64,000 nucleotides of DNA from Paramecium octaurelia (GCA_905182995.1 CAJJDP010000129.1:289205-353204), one strand, 5' to 3'; positions 34,571-48,500 are shown, numbered from the stretch's first letter. The notes: generated by a model not told the origin, from the letters alone. Numbers and translations are program-made.

Positions 34571-37500
34571 ATGAATATCAGATATTAAATTTAGAAGTTT
34601 ATATCATTTATATTAGAGTTTTCTTTGCTCTAAGAAACAGAATTTTAGGTTAATGATTTCGCTTTAATTATATTTACTACCCTAAGTTCATTAATACCAA
34701 TGTCGTATTCTATTATACCTGCTGAGGGTTAATCAAGGAATAATATTTACTTTTAAATTTTAGGAAAAATAATAAGACCTCATTTATTTATTGAAGATAC
34801 AGACCAAGGATATTCAATATTTCTATTTGTTATTTCTGGTGTGATAATTATGCATTACATTGTTTATTTTATTATATCGAAAAACAATATTGAAGATTTA
34901 AAATCGAATCTCTATTTATAGATTATTACTTTTTGTAATCAAATCTATGATATTTGGTTAATTAATATTATTTTGGAGATGTTACTAAAAAGAGCGGATG
35001 CTTTATCAATTTTAACTTTGCTCATTTATTTGGTGTTTTTGCTCTATCGCTTATTCATCACGAAGGTTTAGTTGTTCCTATAACAGAACACCTTCAATCT
35101 ATCCAATTAGTCATTTCTAATATACATAGCCTAAATCCTAAATCTTGTTTAAATAGGCATCTTTAGTTTTAACACTTCAATTGATGGGATCATGACATTT
35201 TATCTGGGCATTATAGGCCTTTTGATCAATATAGCGATTTTCACAAATGCAATAATTTACTTCCCGTATTTGAATAAGAATATCTTCCTAATTGTTTTTG
35301 CCATCAACTTTAATTCTATAATTTACAATCTTTTTTTTCTGATATCTTTGGAAAGTAAAATGGAAATGGGATACATAGAATTGCTCTTTATTTTCTAGTT
35401 GCCCATGAATTTCAAAATAGCAACATACTTTTATTCTAAAAAACAATTACTCACAATTGGACAGTAATCCAATCCTTCTCAAATTGTCAACTTGATTTTA
35501 GAATTGAAATCCAAATTCTCCTACTCTAAGCAGCGTGTTCTCATCGAATCAATAGTGAGCAAGGGCATGAAAAAAGTGGACGTTGAACCATCGAGACTCA
35601 CAGTTCTAAACCAGGAGGATATTTATGACTTTTATATTAGGTTGAGTTTAAAGCACTAAGAGGTAAAAAGTTCAAATTTGTGTTTAGTTGGTTCAAGAAG
35701 ACTTCATCTCTCACTTATCCCTCCTCCTGAAATTGGAATTCTACTTCTAGGCTTTCTTATACATATCCAAATGGGAACACAAAAAAGGACAAACAATATT
35801 GAACAAAATCAAGTTCCTGATATGTGCTAGAAAGTGTAGACAGAAGTTGAATTATCACATGATGTAAAAGAACAACTTTGATACCGATAAAGATTTTGAG
35901 TTGAACATAAAGAAGTTCATGGATATAGAATCAAAAAATCTAGAATTATGTAAGCGAATTATTTTGTTGTGTTAGAAGAAGATAGAATACTTTAAAGAGT
36001 TCGATTACGATCAAATTGATAAGCTCTACTCCAAATCAAACACTTTAGTCTTGGAATTAGATACATTGAAGGAGTTTGTTCAAGATCTTTACAGACAATA
36101 TCCGAGCAATAGGATGCAGAATATCTTGGCCTTTATTTATGCTGAATTACTTAATGATTACTTATCTGCTATGAAAGTATTTTGTTAAGCAGCCTTATAA
36201 GAAGATAAGGTTTATAAAAATGTCTCAAATCTTAAAATTGATCTCTATTCAACCAAAACTACATATTTGATGGTCAATTTAGATAACATGCAAATAATTA
36301 GGAATTCAAGCAATGCTTATGATTTCTTTTAAGTAGACTAATTAATTTTAGATGATCTAATACCCAATGGAATAAAAGACTATCATTCGAGTATGATAAA
36401 AACATTTATCAAGACTGGAAAATCCAAATTCTTTAGGAATGTTCAAGAAGGCTTGATTGCCAAAAAAGGATTTTGTGAAGGAGTGAATATTGTAACTGAA
36501 ATTTTATTTGAGAAAAATTAACTCAACGCGTTAATCCTATTGTCTATTTAAGATGAAAATCAAATAATCATGGTGGTTGATAATTAGCACAAAATTGTAG
36601 GATTGAGTGAAGAATTTTTTGAAATTGTTGGAGGAACTCCAGATCAAATTGAATTAATTTATGGGATCCCAGTTGATTATGTTATTCCTAAATTCAAATT
36701 CCATATTGAAGACAACCAAGTTCAGTAAATATAACTTAGATTCCTAACCAAACCAAAATTATTTGATTTTGTCACACTACTAATTCATTATAAACAAAAA
36801 AGAAATATAACAGATCTTATGGATGGTTGTTGGCTAGATCAATATAATTTTGATACTTACTCCACTCACTGTTGCATTTAGAATAACGATGATAAATATT
36901 ACATTGTTAGATTTAATTACTTAAAAAATGGAACCAGAAGAGGCAGTCAAAGTGCTTCTAGAACTTTAACACAAAAGTCATATTTCTAATAACATGGCAA
37001 CAACATAAGTGAAATAGAAATGGATGAACAAATTGAAATGCTGATTCCCTATGAAGAGTCAGAACCAAAATACATCAATGATATAGTTATACTACAAAAC
37101 CCAGATTTGCTATTATCTAATAGAGAATCACATAACAACGATGGTATTGGATTTTTAGTGGATGATTAATTTATTGGCAAAAATACTTCAAGGCAAAATG
37201 AATCGTAAAGTAAAACTTATTAACCTTTGTAATCCCTCTAATAACAACAAAAATACTTCATTGAAAAATCTAAAATTAATTAAAAATATTCGAAAAGCAA
37301 TGATGATGATTCATAAGATGTTTAAATGGAAGGGTAATCGTCCTAGGTTAGTTAATTAAGTGGGTAGAAAAAGGCATTTTACTATAAAAAATACATTTTG
37401 ATGGAAAAGATGTTGCAATCCCCTAATTCAAATCAGATCTAAAAAATATTTATGTTTTTTGTGATGTTACAATTAATAGTCTTCATAGCTTAGGTTGCTA

Positions 37501-39237
37501 TTTCCTTATCTTCAAGTTCATCAACTTTAGATTATTACTTAACCAATATCGATCTTCTTTAGATCAAATATTATCTATTTCAACCAGTAGAATCATTTAT
37601 TGTTACTAGATATACAATTATCAATTACAATGCTCAATACACAGCAAAGTCGTTAACAAAGAGTGAATTGGATAAATATCTAGAATTTCCAAACTCAAAT
37701 TTAAATTTAGGATTCGATGATGTTTAATAGAATTAAGCAGCGATCTTAAATAGACTCACTCTATAAGATTTCTTAGCTTAATATTATGACTTTTATATTT
37801 ACATTAAAACTGATGTAGGAGAACTTTATAATATCACCATGAGATAGTCATTAAGTATTCTAATCAACTATTAATACACTTTCAAAGCTGCCTATAAATA
37901 CGATGGTAAAACTGTCTCAGATTCACCTTATATATTTTACTCTTACAGAAATCTACTTACTCTATATAATGCATTTGATCTTTTAAATTAATAATTATAC
38001 GTTGAAAGTAATTTGAGAATCGAACTAGATTTGGATAAAGAATTAACGTTGTTTTATCCTTTTGTTATTTTAATTTTAATTATTGTTAGTTTGGAAATCT
38101 TTTGGTATCTGAAGAATCAAGGAAGAATTGCTTCATTATTAGGCTTTATGACTTTTAATGAAGCATATACAATTCAGTAAGACATTGATAGATTTACTCA
38201 TTATGTTGAAAGCATATCTAAGAGTAGTGATACATTATTTAAATACCAATTCCAAATTGATAAAAAGGAGAATTAATTGAAATTGCAATAAAAATAATTA
38301 TAGATTGAAACTTCCATTAAAAGATTATAATACCAGAAAAAATTGCTTTCGAATAAGTTTGGATTCTGCTTGATACTTATTTAATTCATTATTCTAATCT
38401 CCTTTTCGATTGCTAAATATTATGTTAATCTAAATTATTTTACTTAATTTAAACCAACCGCTTACTTTTATTAATAAATTACGGACCTTGGAACTAATAT
38501 TCCAACAATTTATGCCATGAGGGAAGTGCTTTACTATAGATGGAGATATCCATTTTATAAGGACGATGATTTGGAGTAAATTCTAGAACAAATTATAGAT
38601 TGTTTGGCTTAAGTGCAAAATGTAACTGCATATTTATAAAATCTATAAATGTATTTATATAAATTCAATTTTAGAAACTAGTATTTATTAAGTTCAGACT
38701 TTAGTGATTACATGTAAACAATATCCTCAACAAACATTTGTAACTTTTTAGATGATAGCATGAAAGAGAAATCCATGGCTTTGTGTTAGATAACTTTAGG
38801 TGGAAGTTTTCTAAATGGCCTAACTGGATCTTTAATTTATATATATACAAACATCTAAAATGAAATGTAGATTAATAAATTTCTAAATAAAACTGAAAAT
38901 ACTAGAAATGAATTAGAAGGAGCCTTTATTATAAGTCAAGTTATAAAATAAGTCAATACTTATATGAAGGCTGATCTAACAAATTAGACCAATAATATAT
39001 TATCTAGCATCATAGTAAGATTTCTATATTTAGTTTTAGTACTTGTGTGTCTTTGCTTTTGTCTTCGTTGTAATATCAATCCTTTTTCTATTTTATATCA
39101 TAAATCCCTTTCTTAAACGACAATATTATATTGCAAAAAGATATCTCTATTTAATACCTTAATAGACTTTGTTTCTAGATGATGCTTTTGAAAGATTAGC
39201 CAGATCCGTAATGTAAGATTAAGAAATAATGGCATGA
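34571..39237 (+). CDS. Large multi-TM protein with PAS-like sensor domain (TmcB-like), paralogue 1
   Basis: About 1,538 aa with only two introns visible (35663-35687 and 39016-39040). Order: N-terminal ~8 TM helices (for example FLFVISGVIIMHYIVYF, ILTLLIYLVFLLYRLF); a helical cytosolic block of repeated alpha-helices (LSLLLKLEFYFQAFL, KFLICARKCRQKLNYHM, LCKRIILLCQKKIEYF); a PAS-like domain (around residues 530-690); a polar linker; then C-terminal TM helices flanking two long lumenal/extracellular regions. The ending RQYYIAKRYLYLIPQQTLFL is shared with the minus-strand paralogue at 45597-51507. The layout resembles TmcB/TmcC-type proteins of amoebae and ciliates; that name is moderately supported. 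Role: probably a sensor, unproven. Confidence 0.75.
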
Positions 39238-39599
39238 TAATCAAGTTTTTTTATTCATTTTTATGATTGACACAATTAAAATAATTTATAATTTTGATTT
39301 CAAATATTGTTGAAATATATTCAGCAGATAAAGAAATTGTGATAAATCAATATTACATCTATTAGAGTAGGTTATTAATTTTATAATCTTATTTAAAATC
39401 TTAGGATGTATAATGATTTTCTTTTTATATAAATTGATTAAGAACATAAATATGAATATATATTCTATTTTTCAGTAGTTATTTTTTAATATATTATAAT
39501 TCCAGTCTCATAAGGATAATCAGAATCTTATTCTGTATCTAACATCCAGTAGTAATTCAATTGCATTCAATTCAATTAATTAATTTTATATAAATATTT
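39238..39599. other. Intergenic, no gene recognised
   Basis: About 360 bp of very AT-rich sequence between the TmcB-like gene and the B-box/kelch gene. I see no ORF with coding character, RNA gene or repeat. It should hold the B-box/kelch promoter. Confidence 0.55.
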
Positions 39600-41290
39600 A
39601 TGTTCAATATTCAAAATTCTCCTAATCCTAGTGAAATAGGGTTTGGTTAAACTTTTTAGTTGTAAGCACCTTGTGTAACACATTAAGGCTAGAGTATAAC
39701 TAATTTCTGTAAACAGCCTAGTTGCTTAATGCCTCTATGTCCAAAATGTATTCCTTAACATTTGGACAAACATCGATAATAAGGGTAATTTCCAGACTTA
39801 GTCACAGTCGATGAAATGCATGAAGAAACATTACAACTAATAAACACTCATTTAATAAATTTGAATTAAGCCATATAGTTATTATAATAATTCAAAGATT
39901 CAAAAACAGATGCTCATGGGTAATTGCATACGAAGCTTAGCAATGCAAAATTGAGAGTATAGTAAATGGTGGATTAATTTTTTGATGAATTGTTTAACGA
40001 ATTAGATTAAGTCACAAAGACAGACAGAACAAATTTAGATGTTGAATTATAATAAATGGAAAGATCGTTAAATTTAAAAATTCAAGAATTTCAATAGATT
40101 GATTAAAAACTAAGGACTCCAAAGTATCTAAAGCAAATCATACAATTATAAACAACAAATTTCCTGTAACAAACACAACAATAACGAGTTGAATGTGAAG
40201 CATTTATTGAAGAAGTCTCAAAACATACTTTAGATATCTAAATTGATGAGTAGGAACTATACTTTCTTAAAATTTAATTGGGATAGTATACATCCATAAA
40301 AAATGCAGAATATTATAAGAATCAATAAATTCAACCTTCTTCATTAATTCCAAAAAACACAGCTTATAATCATCCATATTTGACAAGTGAAATTTAAACA
40401 GCTTAAATAGAACAATCACCATATAAAAGATTGGAACAATAATGTATAATATTTTGTTGAATAATGTAGTTTAACAAGTTGGTATCTCCAATTTTACCAT
40501 AAATTTACCGGATTTCTATGATCCTCTTTGTAGTTAAAAATATTTGCATTATTTCACTGATAAATCAGTATTTTTCTTGAATTTAGAATGGGTTTAGAAT
40601 CCCAGATGGCAAGAAGTTAGATTGAATTGTTAAGTACCAATAAAAAGTTCATCTGCGCGTTCACAATAAGGAGATATATTTGTGATTGGTGGTTATATTG
40701 GAAATTAATTGAGTTCTTAAATTTTCAAATTAGATTTGAAATAGCAGACCTTAATATCTACTGATCAACTATAATATCCTCGACATTCATCAGCCGGAGT
40801 ATTCCTATAAAATAAATTATACGTTCTTGGAGGACAAAATCAGAACGAAGATTTAAATACAATAGAGAGTTTAGAATTACAAATGAGTAAGGCGAGGTCT
40901 GTTATTGAAACCAGAGTAAACCTGCCAAAAATGAATCAGGGTGGTGCTAATTTATCAGTATGTGCCTTTAGATAATATGTAATTAAAGCAACACCCTTGG
41001 AAGTATTTGATACTAAACTATTGAAATGGACCTCATTTAACATTAATATCAACAGAGGGGTAGGGTTAGTGGCTATAAATAATTCTAATGTATTAATCTT
41101 TGGAAATGGATAATATTAACTATTAAAAATGGTGGATTAATAAAATTTATAATTTACAACTGAGAATTTACCAAATCCTCCTTAAATTGCTTAAGTACAA
41201 AATGGCAGTTTGATTCATTTAGGAAAAATTTATGCTGTAACAAACAGTTGCAACTTCATTATAGGAACACCTGAAAGATGGATATTATGA
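39600..41290 (+). CDS. B-box zinc-finger / kelch-repeat protein
   Basis: About 554 aa with one 26-nt intron near 40443. The N-terminus has a B-box-like zinc finger, with Cys/His pattern CVTH...FCKQPSCLMPLCPKC...HLDKH. A coiled coil of ~180 residues follows (TNLDVELQQMERSLNLKIQE). The C-terminal ~270 residues are kelch-type repeats: DIFVIGGYIGNQ, KLYVLGGQNQNEDLNTIESL, VLIFGNGQ and so on, with the double-Gly strand turns. The B-box-coiled coil-propeller order is like TRIM proteins but no RING domain is seen, so ubiquitin-ligase activity cannot be claimed. It may be an adaptor. Confidence 0.78.
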
Positions 41291-41339
41291 GAATTATCAA
41301 TTTATTAGAATACATATTTATAATTATTGTAATTTATAG

Positions 41340-42035
41340 TCAATCAACTAATATTCTAGCTAATGGCTGATAGAACTTATCTTTATCATATTACCATCTA
41401 GTACTGATGTCAAAATATTTAATAGGAGCATCACCAAATTCGTAATCCTTGTATTCATCAAATAATTGTTGAAAGTTGATTTTACAATCCTTCAATCGAA
41501 ACAATGTTATATGGAATTTCTCTGCTCTGAACATTTTTGATTATTGGTCCATGATTAGGTTCATTGATTTTAAATCATCTGAATCAAAGATTTCTGCTTA
41601 TAAGAATTATCTAATTATAAAGTCAGAAACTGGCAATAGTGAAGTTTCATCTACATTTAAATAAATGATATTTAAATCTTCATAAGGTCCTCGTTTGTAA
41701 TATTTATTTTATTGATTTACTCGATTTTGAAAGCAACCTAAACCTTTGAGTCTAATAGATGAGTTTTTTAAATAGTTTTTTATTGTTTGCTCATTATCTA
41801 TGAATATTTATTTAGCTTTATTTATTTTTTCTTAATTAGACAGTCCAAGCATTGATATTGTTATGTGAAATAGAAATGGGTTATTTTGATTCATTGATTA
41901 ATCATAATTGTATTTTTTATGAATGTCTTCCATCAATTTCTAAAGCTTCCCTTAAGTAGGCTGTAAAATTAAAGGTACACTAACAAAATGAGTAAAAGTA
42001 GCTTAATTTTTTTGGACAAATCTCCTTTGCTTCAT
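41340..42035 (-). CDS. AKAP7-like 2H phosphoesterase-fold protein
   Basis: An uninterrupted ORF of 231 aa. Two H-x-[ST] motifs at the expected separation define the 2H superfamily: FLFHITISMLGL near residue 70 and KFHITLFRLK near residue 190. An N-terminal strand THFVSVPLIL, the middle LKGLGCF and the NIIYLNVDE strand fit the AKAP7/LigT-like core. Such domains bind or cleave 2',5'- or cyclic phosphate nucleotides; substrate unknown here. Both catalytic His/Thr pairs are present, so it may be active. The stop is 49 bp from the convergent B-box/kelch gene. Confidence 0.8.
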
Positions 42036-42323
42036 TTAAATAATAATAATTTATATTTAAAATATCAAAAGAGGAATACTTTCTACTCAATCTTTAACTC
42101 ATAAAGAACTTACGAAAAATATTTAAAAATACTATCTAAACATGTATAAATCTAATATCTATCTTATTTTTCTTAATGTAATAAAAACAAAGAAGATTCA
42201 AATACGTTCTCATTTTTATTTTTTTCACACTACTTAAAAATAGTCTTGGTGATTATCTAAGTGGAGAAATTTATTCTTATTTCTTACAAAAATCTCATAC
42301 AATAAAAATATATATAAATTATT

Positions 42324-43439
42324 TCATTACAATTTTAAGCATTCATCTAATATTTTATCATTGTCAACAGTTTCACTAAGATAAATTCATAAATGATACA
42401 GAAACAATTGTTTTGCAATGTCAAGATCTGAAAGAATTTCAATTTTATTTTTCATCTAAATTTTTAATGTTTTTTTATCTTTGAGAAATTTTGGATGTTT
42501 CTGATCTGCATAAAATATTATTAATGGAAAATAGAATGATTGTTAGGATTATTTTTCTAAATTTTTATTTCTTTCTATTAAGGAATTGGCCGTTTTCCAT
42601 TTTTTAATTAGATCTGACAAATGCTTCTTTTTTCCCTAGACAATCTTTTATTTTATAATCTTGTGATATATTGCAAAATTACCAGCTTTTCTCTTTGCGT
42701 ATCTCTGTCTTAAAGTTTTATCTTTCCAGAGAGTTCGGAACAAACATCTGATTTGACTTTTTTACCTTCTTTTCTTAATACCTTGGATGCTATCATCACA
42801 TTCAAAGCATCATAAACTCTACGCTTAATGTTTTACTCATCTTTAGACTCTAATTTATTATTGTCATACATTATCATAATCTAGCAATCTGCCTTCTTCC
42901 TTACTTAACTCCTAAATTAATCTCTCTGCTACATCTTTATAGGAAGTTGATCTCAATTCAAACACGATTTCTTTGACCTTTATTGACAAATGTCTAAGCC
43001 CTGTGCTTGATTATGTGTCCATATTTACCCTTTTGGCTTCTCATGGGTTAATTTTACTATTCATAATTATAAGTTCTTCGTTCTACTCTTTCTGATTGAT
43101 ATCTATTTAAATTGCTTAAATTAATTACCTTCTGCAAGGCTGTACCTTTTATGGCGTAGTGAATTATAGATTCGAATTTTTGGAGGGTTTCCTAATTTAT
43201 TGTTTTGGTGAAAGTTATTCTGATTGAGGATAATCAAACATCATCTGCAATGGTTATGGATCAAAAGGGAATTCGTAATCACTTACATCCTAAGGCTTGA
43301 CAATCTGAAAAGGACTATTTGGAAAAAGAAGATGCTTCTATGAGATATTGATGAACTGGGATTCTTCAAGCATTTGAGAAGGATCAGGAATGACTGGAGG
43401 ATCATATGATCTTGAGTTGACATTATCATTAGTTATCAT
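42324..43439 (-). CDS. DP-family (E2F partner) transcription factor
   Basis: Nuclear DNA-binding protein, partner of E2F in cell-cycle gene control. The DP winged-helix domain is recognisable: TGLRHLSIKVKEIVFELRST, SYKDVAERLIQELSKEEG and KRRVYDALNVMIASKVLRKE (the RRVYDALNV DNA-contact helix). It is followed by a DP-type dimerisation coil (DLIKKWKTANSLIERNKNLE) and the C-terminal core SFYFPLIIFYADQ. Introns are numerous and partly uncertain: those near 42750-42770 and in the segment just before the winged helix were chosen only to keep frame. A 24-nt intron near the end gives the stop at 42324. The N-terminal ~100 residues are Pro/Ser/Gln-rich. Confidence 0.78.
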
Positions 43440-43810
43440 TATATATTTATTTAATTTAACATTCTATCAATTCCAAATTCCCTGCCTTATTAATTTCCTG
43501 TATAAAGAATTATATATTTATTAAAGTTCGTGTTGCTAATTGTCTAACTTCATATTAATTGGTTTTATTAATTTTACATACAAAAAAATTAATTATCATC
43601 AATTTTTAAATACTGATATTTACACGTTGGAGATACTATCTTTAAAATAAAAGATATCAGAATTAAATAGAATTGTATTATTCCAAACTCTTATTATTGG
43701 TTTATGATAATCAAATTGTGAATATATCTTTTAGGGATATTCATTGATAAATCATAATTCACTATATAATACTTTGTAATTGTATAATTTACATCATATT
43801 TTAAAATAAG
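43440..43810. other. Intergenic, divergent promoter region
   Basis: About 370 bp of AT-rich sequence separating the divergent starts of the DP factor (minus) and the GST (plus). No additional ORF, RNA or repeat is recognisable. It presumably holds both promoters. Confidence 0.55.
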
Positions 43811-44529
43811 ATGTCATTGAAATTGTATATCGATTGGTTGTCTCAACCTTCAAGATTTGTTGCCATCGTGTTAAATATACTCAAGGTTCCTCACGAGATA
43901 GTTGAGATCAGAATTGCTGAAGGCAAATAACGCACTCCAGAATATGCTAAAATAAATCCATATAGAAAGGGTACATTATCATTTTAATGAATTTTTCTTA
44001 GTTCCTGCTATCGTTGATAAAGATGGATTTCAACTTGCTGAGAGTCATGCCATCGTCAAATATATTATCAAATCAAGAAATATTAAGACTCCTTTGTATC
44101 CTGATGATCCTCAACAATCAGCTAAGATTGATGAATACTTGGATTATCATCACACAGGAACAAGGAAATTATCATAATACTTTTTCAATTTGATGGTGGC
44201 TCCAAAATTAGGAATAGAAACAACTGTTAATTTAGAGTAGGCTAAAAAGGAAGCCATTTTTGCTTTGAAACTCTTAGATACAAGTAGAAAGTCTTATGTT
44301 TAATATAGAATTTTAAACTCAAGATTACATCTGTGGTAAAGAAATCACACTTGCCGACTTAAGTGCTTATTGTGAAATCATGTAATTGCACATGGTGAAT
44401 TGGGATTTTTCCAAATATCCTAACATTTTGAATTGGATGTCAAGGGTCACACAGATTAAGGAAGTGAACTCTGGGCATGAAGTCTTATTAAAAATAGTCT
44501 AGAAAATAAGAAGCAAACCTAAGTTATGA
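43811..44529 (+). CDS. Glutathione S-transferase (theta-like)
   Basis: Cytosolic GST of about 220 aa with two introns (31 and 25 nt). The thioredoxin-like N-domain has LYIDWLSQPSRFVAIVLNI (Ser of the theta-type active-site helix), KINPYRKVPAIVDKDGFQLA (the NP...VP cis-Pro motif) and ESHAIVKYI (the ES.AI glutathione-binding motif). The C-domain shows YICGKEITLADLSAYCEIM, the typical (I/L)TLAD helix, then LNWMSRVTQIKEV. All family landmarks are present, so conjugating activity is expected. It is convergent with the papain-like gene, 27 bp between stops. Confidence 0.9.
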
Positions 44530-44556
44530 TATTTTTATTATTCATATGATAAATAA

Positions 44557-45497
44557 TCAAATAGCTCTAACACCAAAGGATTCAACTCCACATGTATCTC
44601 CTGGTGCCAAATATATATATCCATTTTATCCCCAGGATGTACCATATGAACTTTAAACAATCCAATATGTATCAGTGAATCCAACTGCTGTAGCTGCAAA
44701 GTTGACATTGTCTTCACAATTGCTAAATATTCCTTTTGAATAAAATTGCCAATTTGTAGCATCTACAAATACTGAGACTCCATATTATCTCAAGGCACTT
44801 TTAAGATCGTCAACATCTTCTTAACCATTAATAGTATATGGTCCTCCATCTTTTTTGCATGGTGAAAACTTGGCTGTCTAAAAAATTAATATTTTATGAT
44901 TACGTATGGGTAAACAGATTCAACTGTAATACCATAGTTGGCAATGTAGTCTAAACCTTTATAGGGAACGCCGCCATTGCAAGAGAATGATGTTGCATCA
45001 CAGTCCAATAGTTATTGTGGGGAAAGGGATAGTTTTTAAGATTTCACCACAGTTAAATATGATTCGGCTGCTCCAACAGTTGAAAAAGCCCAACTTGAAA
45101 TGCATCCAGATTTCATGTCTCTCACGCTTGTTGTGTTTCTCCAATCATAAGTTTCGTTTGGTATGGATTGAGACTTAGGTTTTACTGATCTCTTTTTTAA
45201 TCCAGCAGATAATTCAGAATCTAGATAAGTTGCTACAAATTCTTCCTTAGTCAAATCGGCAAATTAATTAAGTGCCATTGTGTAAGTGTTTTCAGGATTA
45301 GCATTGTGTTCGTCAATCATTTTTTTGTTTTATTCAAAGACCATTCTACGATATTATTCCTCGATTTGTGTATAAAATTTAGAGTGAAGTGATTGCCATT
45401 ATTAAAATTAATTTTATGAAGAAATTTCACTCTATCCATTCATGAAGAGGGTAATCCCAATAAGTATCACGCTAGCCAAACCAAGAATTTCTTTCAT
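44557..45497 (-). CDS. Papain-family (C1A) pseudo-protease
   Basis: About 304 aa with one 26-nt intron. Order: hydrophobic signal segment (ILGLASVILIGITLFM), I29 inhibitor prodomain (FEQNKKMIDEHN, YTMALNQFADLTKEEF), then a C1A-fold mature region (YDWRNTTSVRDMKSGCISSW, LSPQQLLDCDATSFSCNGG, YPYTAKFSPC, GTSWGQNGYIYL). The structure-forming Cys, CNGG and GxSWG elements are kept. The catalytic positions are not: the CGSCW box reads CISSW (nucleophile Cys to Ser), the HAV position reads FAA (His lost), and the NSWG position reads SSYG (Asn lost); the oxyanion Gln is also missing. So it should bind but not cleave peptides, unless acting by another mechanism. Confidence 0.85.
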
Positions 45498-45596
45498 TAA
45501 AACAACTTATTTTAAAAATATTTAATTTTTTCTTGAAAATTAAAATCTATATTTATACAATCATTGATGACATATTAATTTTAATTTTTTTAATCA

Positions 45597-48500
45597 TCAA
45601 TTCATTTAGAGCAATCCTTTAGCTAGTCTTTCAAATTAATCATTCCCAAATAAGATTGCCTATGGCACCAAATATAAATATCTTTTCGACAAATAATATT
45701 GCCTCTGTAATTTGTTATTTATTAAAATAAAAATAGCAATGAGATTTATTATCACAAAGAAAATATAAATGAAAGATACTATCTAAGATAAATCATTTTC
45801 TTACAGATACAATTTGTTAAATATACTCCGTTGAATCGACAATGTCTAGCCACATCTTTGAGTTGATTTACTTAATAATTTAACTAACCATGAAAACTCC
45901 TTCTAATTCATTTACAGTATTCTCAGTTTTATTTAAAAAGTAATTAATTTGCATCTCATTTTATATACTAGTATAAATGTAAACCAAAGCACCATATAAT
46001 CCTTTACGTAAACTCCCTCCCAAGGTACTTTAGCATAATTATTGGCTTCTCTCCTTCAAGTCTTCTGGAAGTAAATCACATAAGTTTGTTTAATAAAGTT
46101 CCTGTATGTATTAACCGAATGAGTCACTTAGCAAATAATCATTTCTATATTAAATTCATTATATACATTCTTAATTATGATATATCATTTGTTACGTTAT
46201 GTACTTATTCGAGGCAATCTTGGATTTATTACAAAATTTCAGATAATTCTTTTTCTTTATAAAAAGGATATCTCCACCTATAGTATAAAACTTCTCTCAT
46301 AGCATAAATTGTGGGAATATTAGTCCCAAGATGAGATATTTCAATGGTAAATTAGCATGTTTTTTCGTATTTATTAAGATAAGAAGATGTGAGATTTAGT
46401 TTGATAATGCCATATGTTATTATTAATATTAATTAAAGGAATAATGTTATTATATGGCACTTCTTAAAGTGGGATTTCCCTATATTTTATAATTTTTTTT
46501 ATTGAGCTCCACTTGAATTGAGTTCTTTAGTACTTTACAATTCCTATTCTTTTTCTTCAATAATAAACTTATATTTAAATAGTTTCTCTGGATTATTAAT
46601 ATAATAATCGATATAGCATGTCAATCTTCTTATTTCTTGTAAAATAAGCACTGAATGACAATATAAAATCAGATAAACAAACTTGCCTAAAATCTTATTA
46701 TTTTTGAAATCATAAAATAGTTCTACTCCAAAAATAACAATGAATTAAATAAGAAAAGGATAAAATAAGAATAATTCTTTTTCCAAATCATCAGATATTT
46801 TTAGAATTGCTTATGAGTATAAGTTCTTATTCAACTAATCGAATGAATTGTATAAAGTTAATAAGTTGCGATATGAGTAAAAGATGTAAGGAGAGTCTGT
46901 CACTGTTTTTCCATCATAAACATATGCAGCTTTAAATGTATATTGATAGTTTATTAATATACTGAGGGCTTATCTCATTGTTATATTATACAGCTCACCA
47001 TTATCTGTCTTAACATAAATGTAAATTTCATAAACTTCAGATAAAAATGATTATAACTCTAATCTATTAAGAATTGCTTCTTAATTTTAATAGACATCAT
47101 CAAAACCTAAGTTTAAATTAGAATTTGGAAATTTCAAATAAAAGTCTAATTAAGGTTTGGTGATTTATTTTGCTGCAAATTGATTATTATAATTAATTAT
47201 TGTATATCTGGTAACAATANTTAAATATACTCCGTTGAATCGACAATGTCTAGCCACATCTTTGAGTTGATTTACTTAATAATTTAACTAACCATGAAAA
47301 CTCCTTCTAATTCATTTACAGTATTCTCAGTTTTATTTAAAAAGTAATTAATTTGCATCTCATTTTATATACTAGTATAAATGTAAACCAAAGCACCATA
47401 TAATCCTTTACGTAAACTCCCTCCCAAGGTACTTTAGCATAATTATTGGCTTCTCTCCTTCAAGTCTTCTGGAAGTAAATCACATAAGTTTGTTTAATAA
47501 AGTTCCTGTATGTATTAACCGAATGAGTCACTTAGCAAATAATCATTTCTATATTAAATTCATTATATACATTCTTAATTATGATATATCATTTGTTACG
47601 TTATGTACTTATTCGAGGCAATCTTGGATTTATTACAAAATTTCAGATAATTCTTTTTCTTTATAAAAAGGATATCTCCACCTATAGTATAAAACTTCTC
47701 TCATAGCATAAATTGTGGGAATATTAGTCCCAAGATGAGATATTTCAATGGTAAATTAGCATGTTTTTTCGTATTTATTAAGATAAGAAGATGTGAGATT
47801 TAGTTTGATAATGCCATATGTTATTATTAATATTAATTAAAGGAATAATGTTATTATATGGCACTTCTTAAAGTGGGATTTCCCTATATTTTATAATTTT
47901 TTTTATTGAGCTCCACTTGAATTGAGTTCTTTAGTACTTTACAATTCCTATTCTTTTTCTTCAATAATAAACTTATATTTAAATAGTTTCTCTGGATTAT
48001 TAATATAATAATCGATATAGCATGTCAATCTTCTTATTTCTTGTAAAATAAGCACTGAATGACAATATAAAATCAGATAAACAAACTTGCCTAAAATCTT
48101 ATTATTTTTGAAATCATAAAATAGTTCTACTCCAAAAATAACAATGAATTAAATAAGAAAAGGATAAAATAAGAATAATTCTTTTTCCAAATCATCAGAT
48201 ATTTTTAGAATTGCTTATGAGTATAAGTTCTTATTCAACTAATCGAATGAATTGTATAAAGTTAATAAGTTGCGATATGAGTAAAAGATGTAAGGAGAGT
48301 CTGTCACTGTTTTTCCATCATAAACATATGCAGCTTTAAATGTATATTGATAGTTTATTAATATACTGAGGGCTTATCTCATTGTTATATTATACAGCTC
48401 ACCATTATCTGTCTTAACATAAATGTAAATTTCATAAACTTCAGATAAAAATGATTATAACTCTAATCTATTAAGAATTGCTTCTTAATTTTAATAGACA

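Noticed and set aside
44557..45497. Annotating it as an active cysteine protease
   Set aside because: The nucleophile Cys, general-base His and supporting Asn are all replaced.
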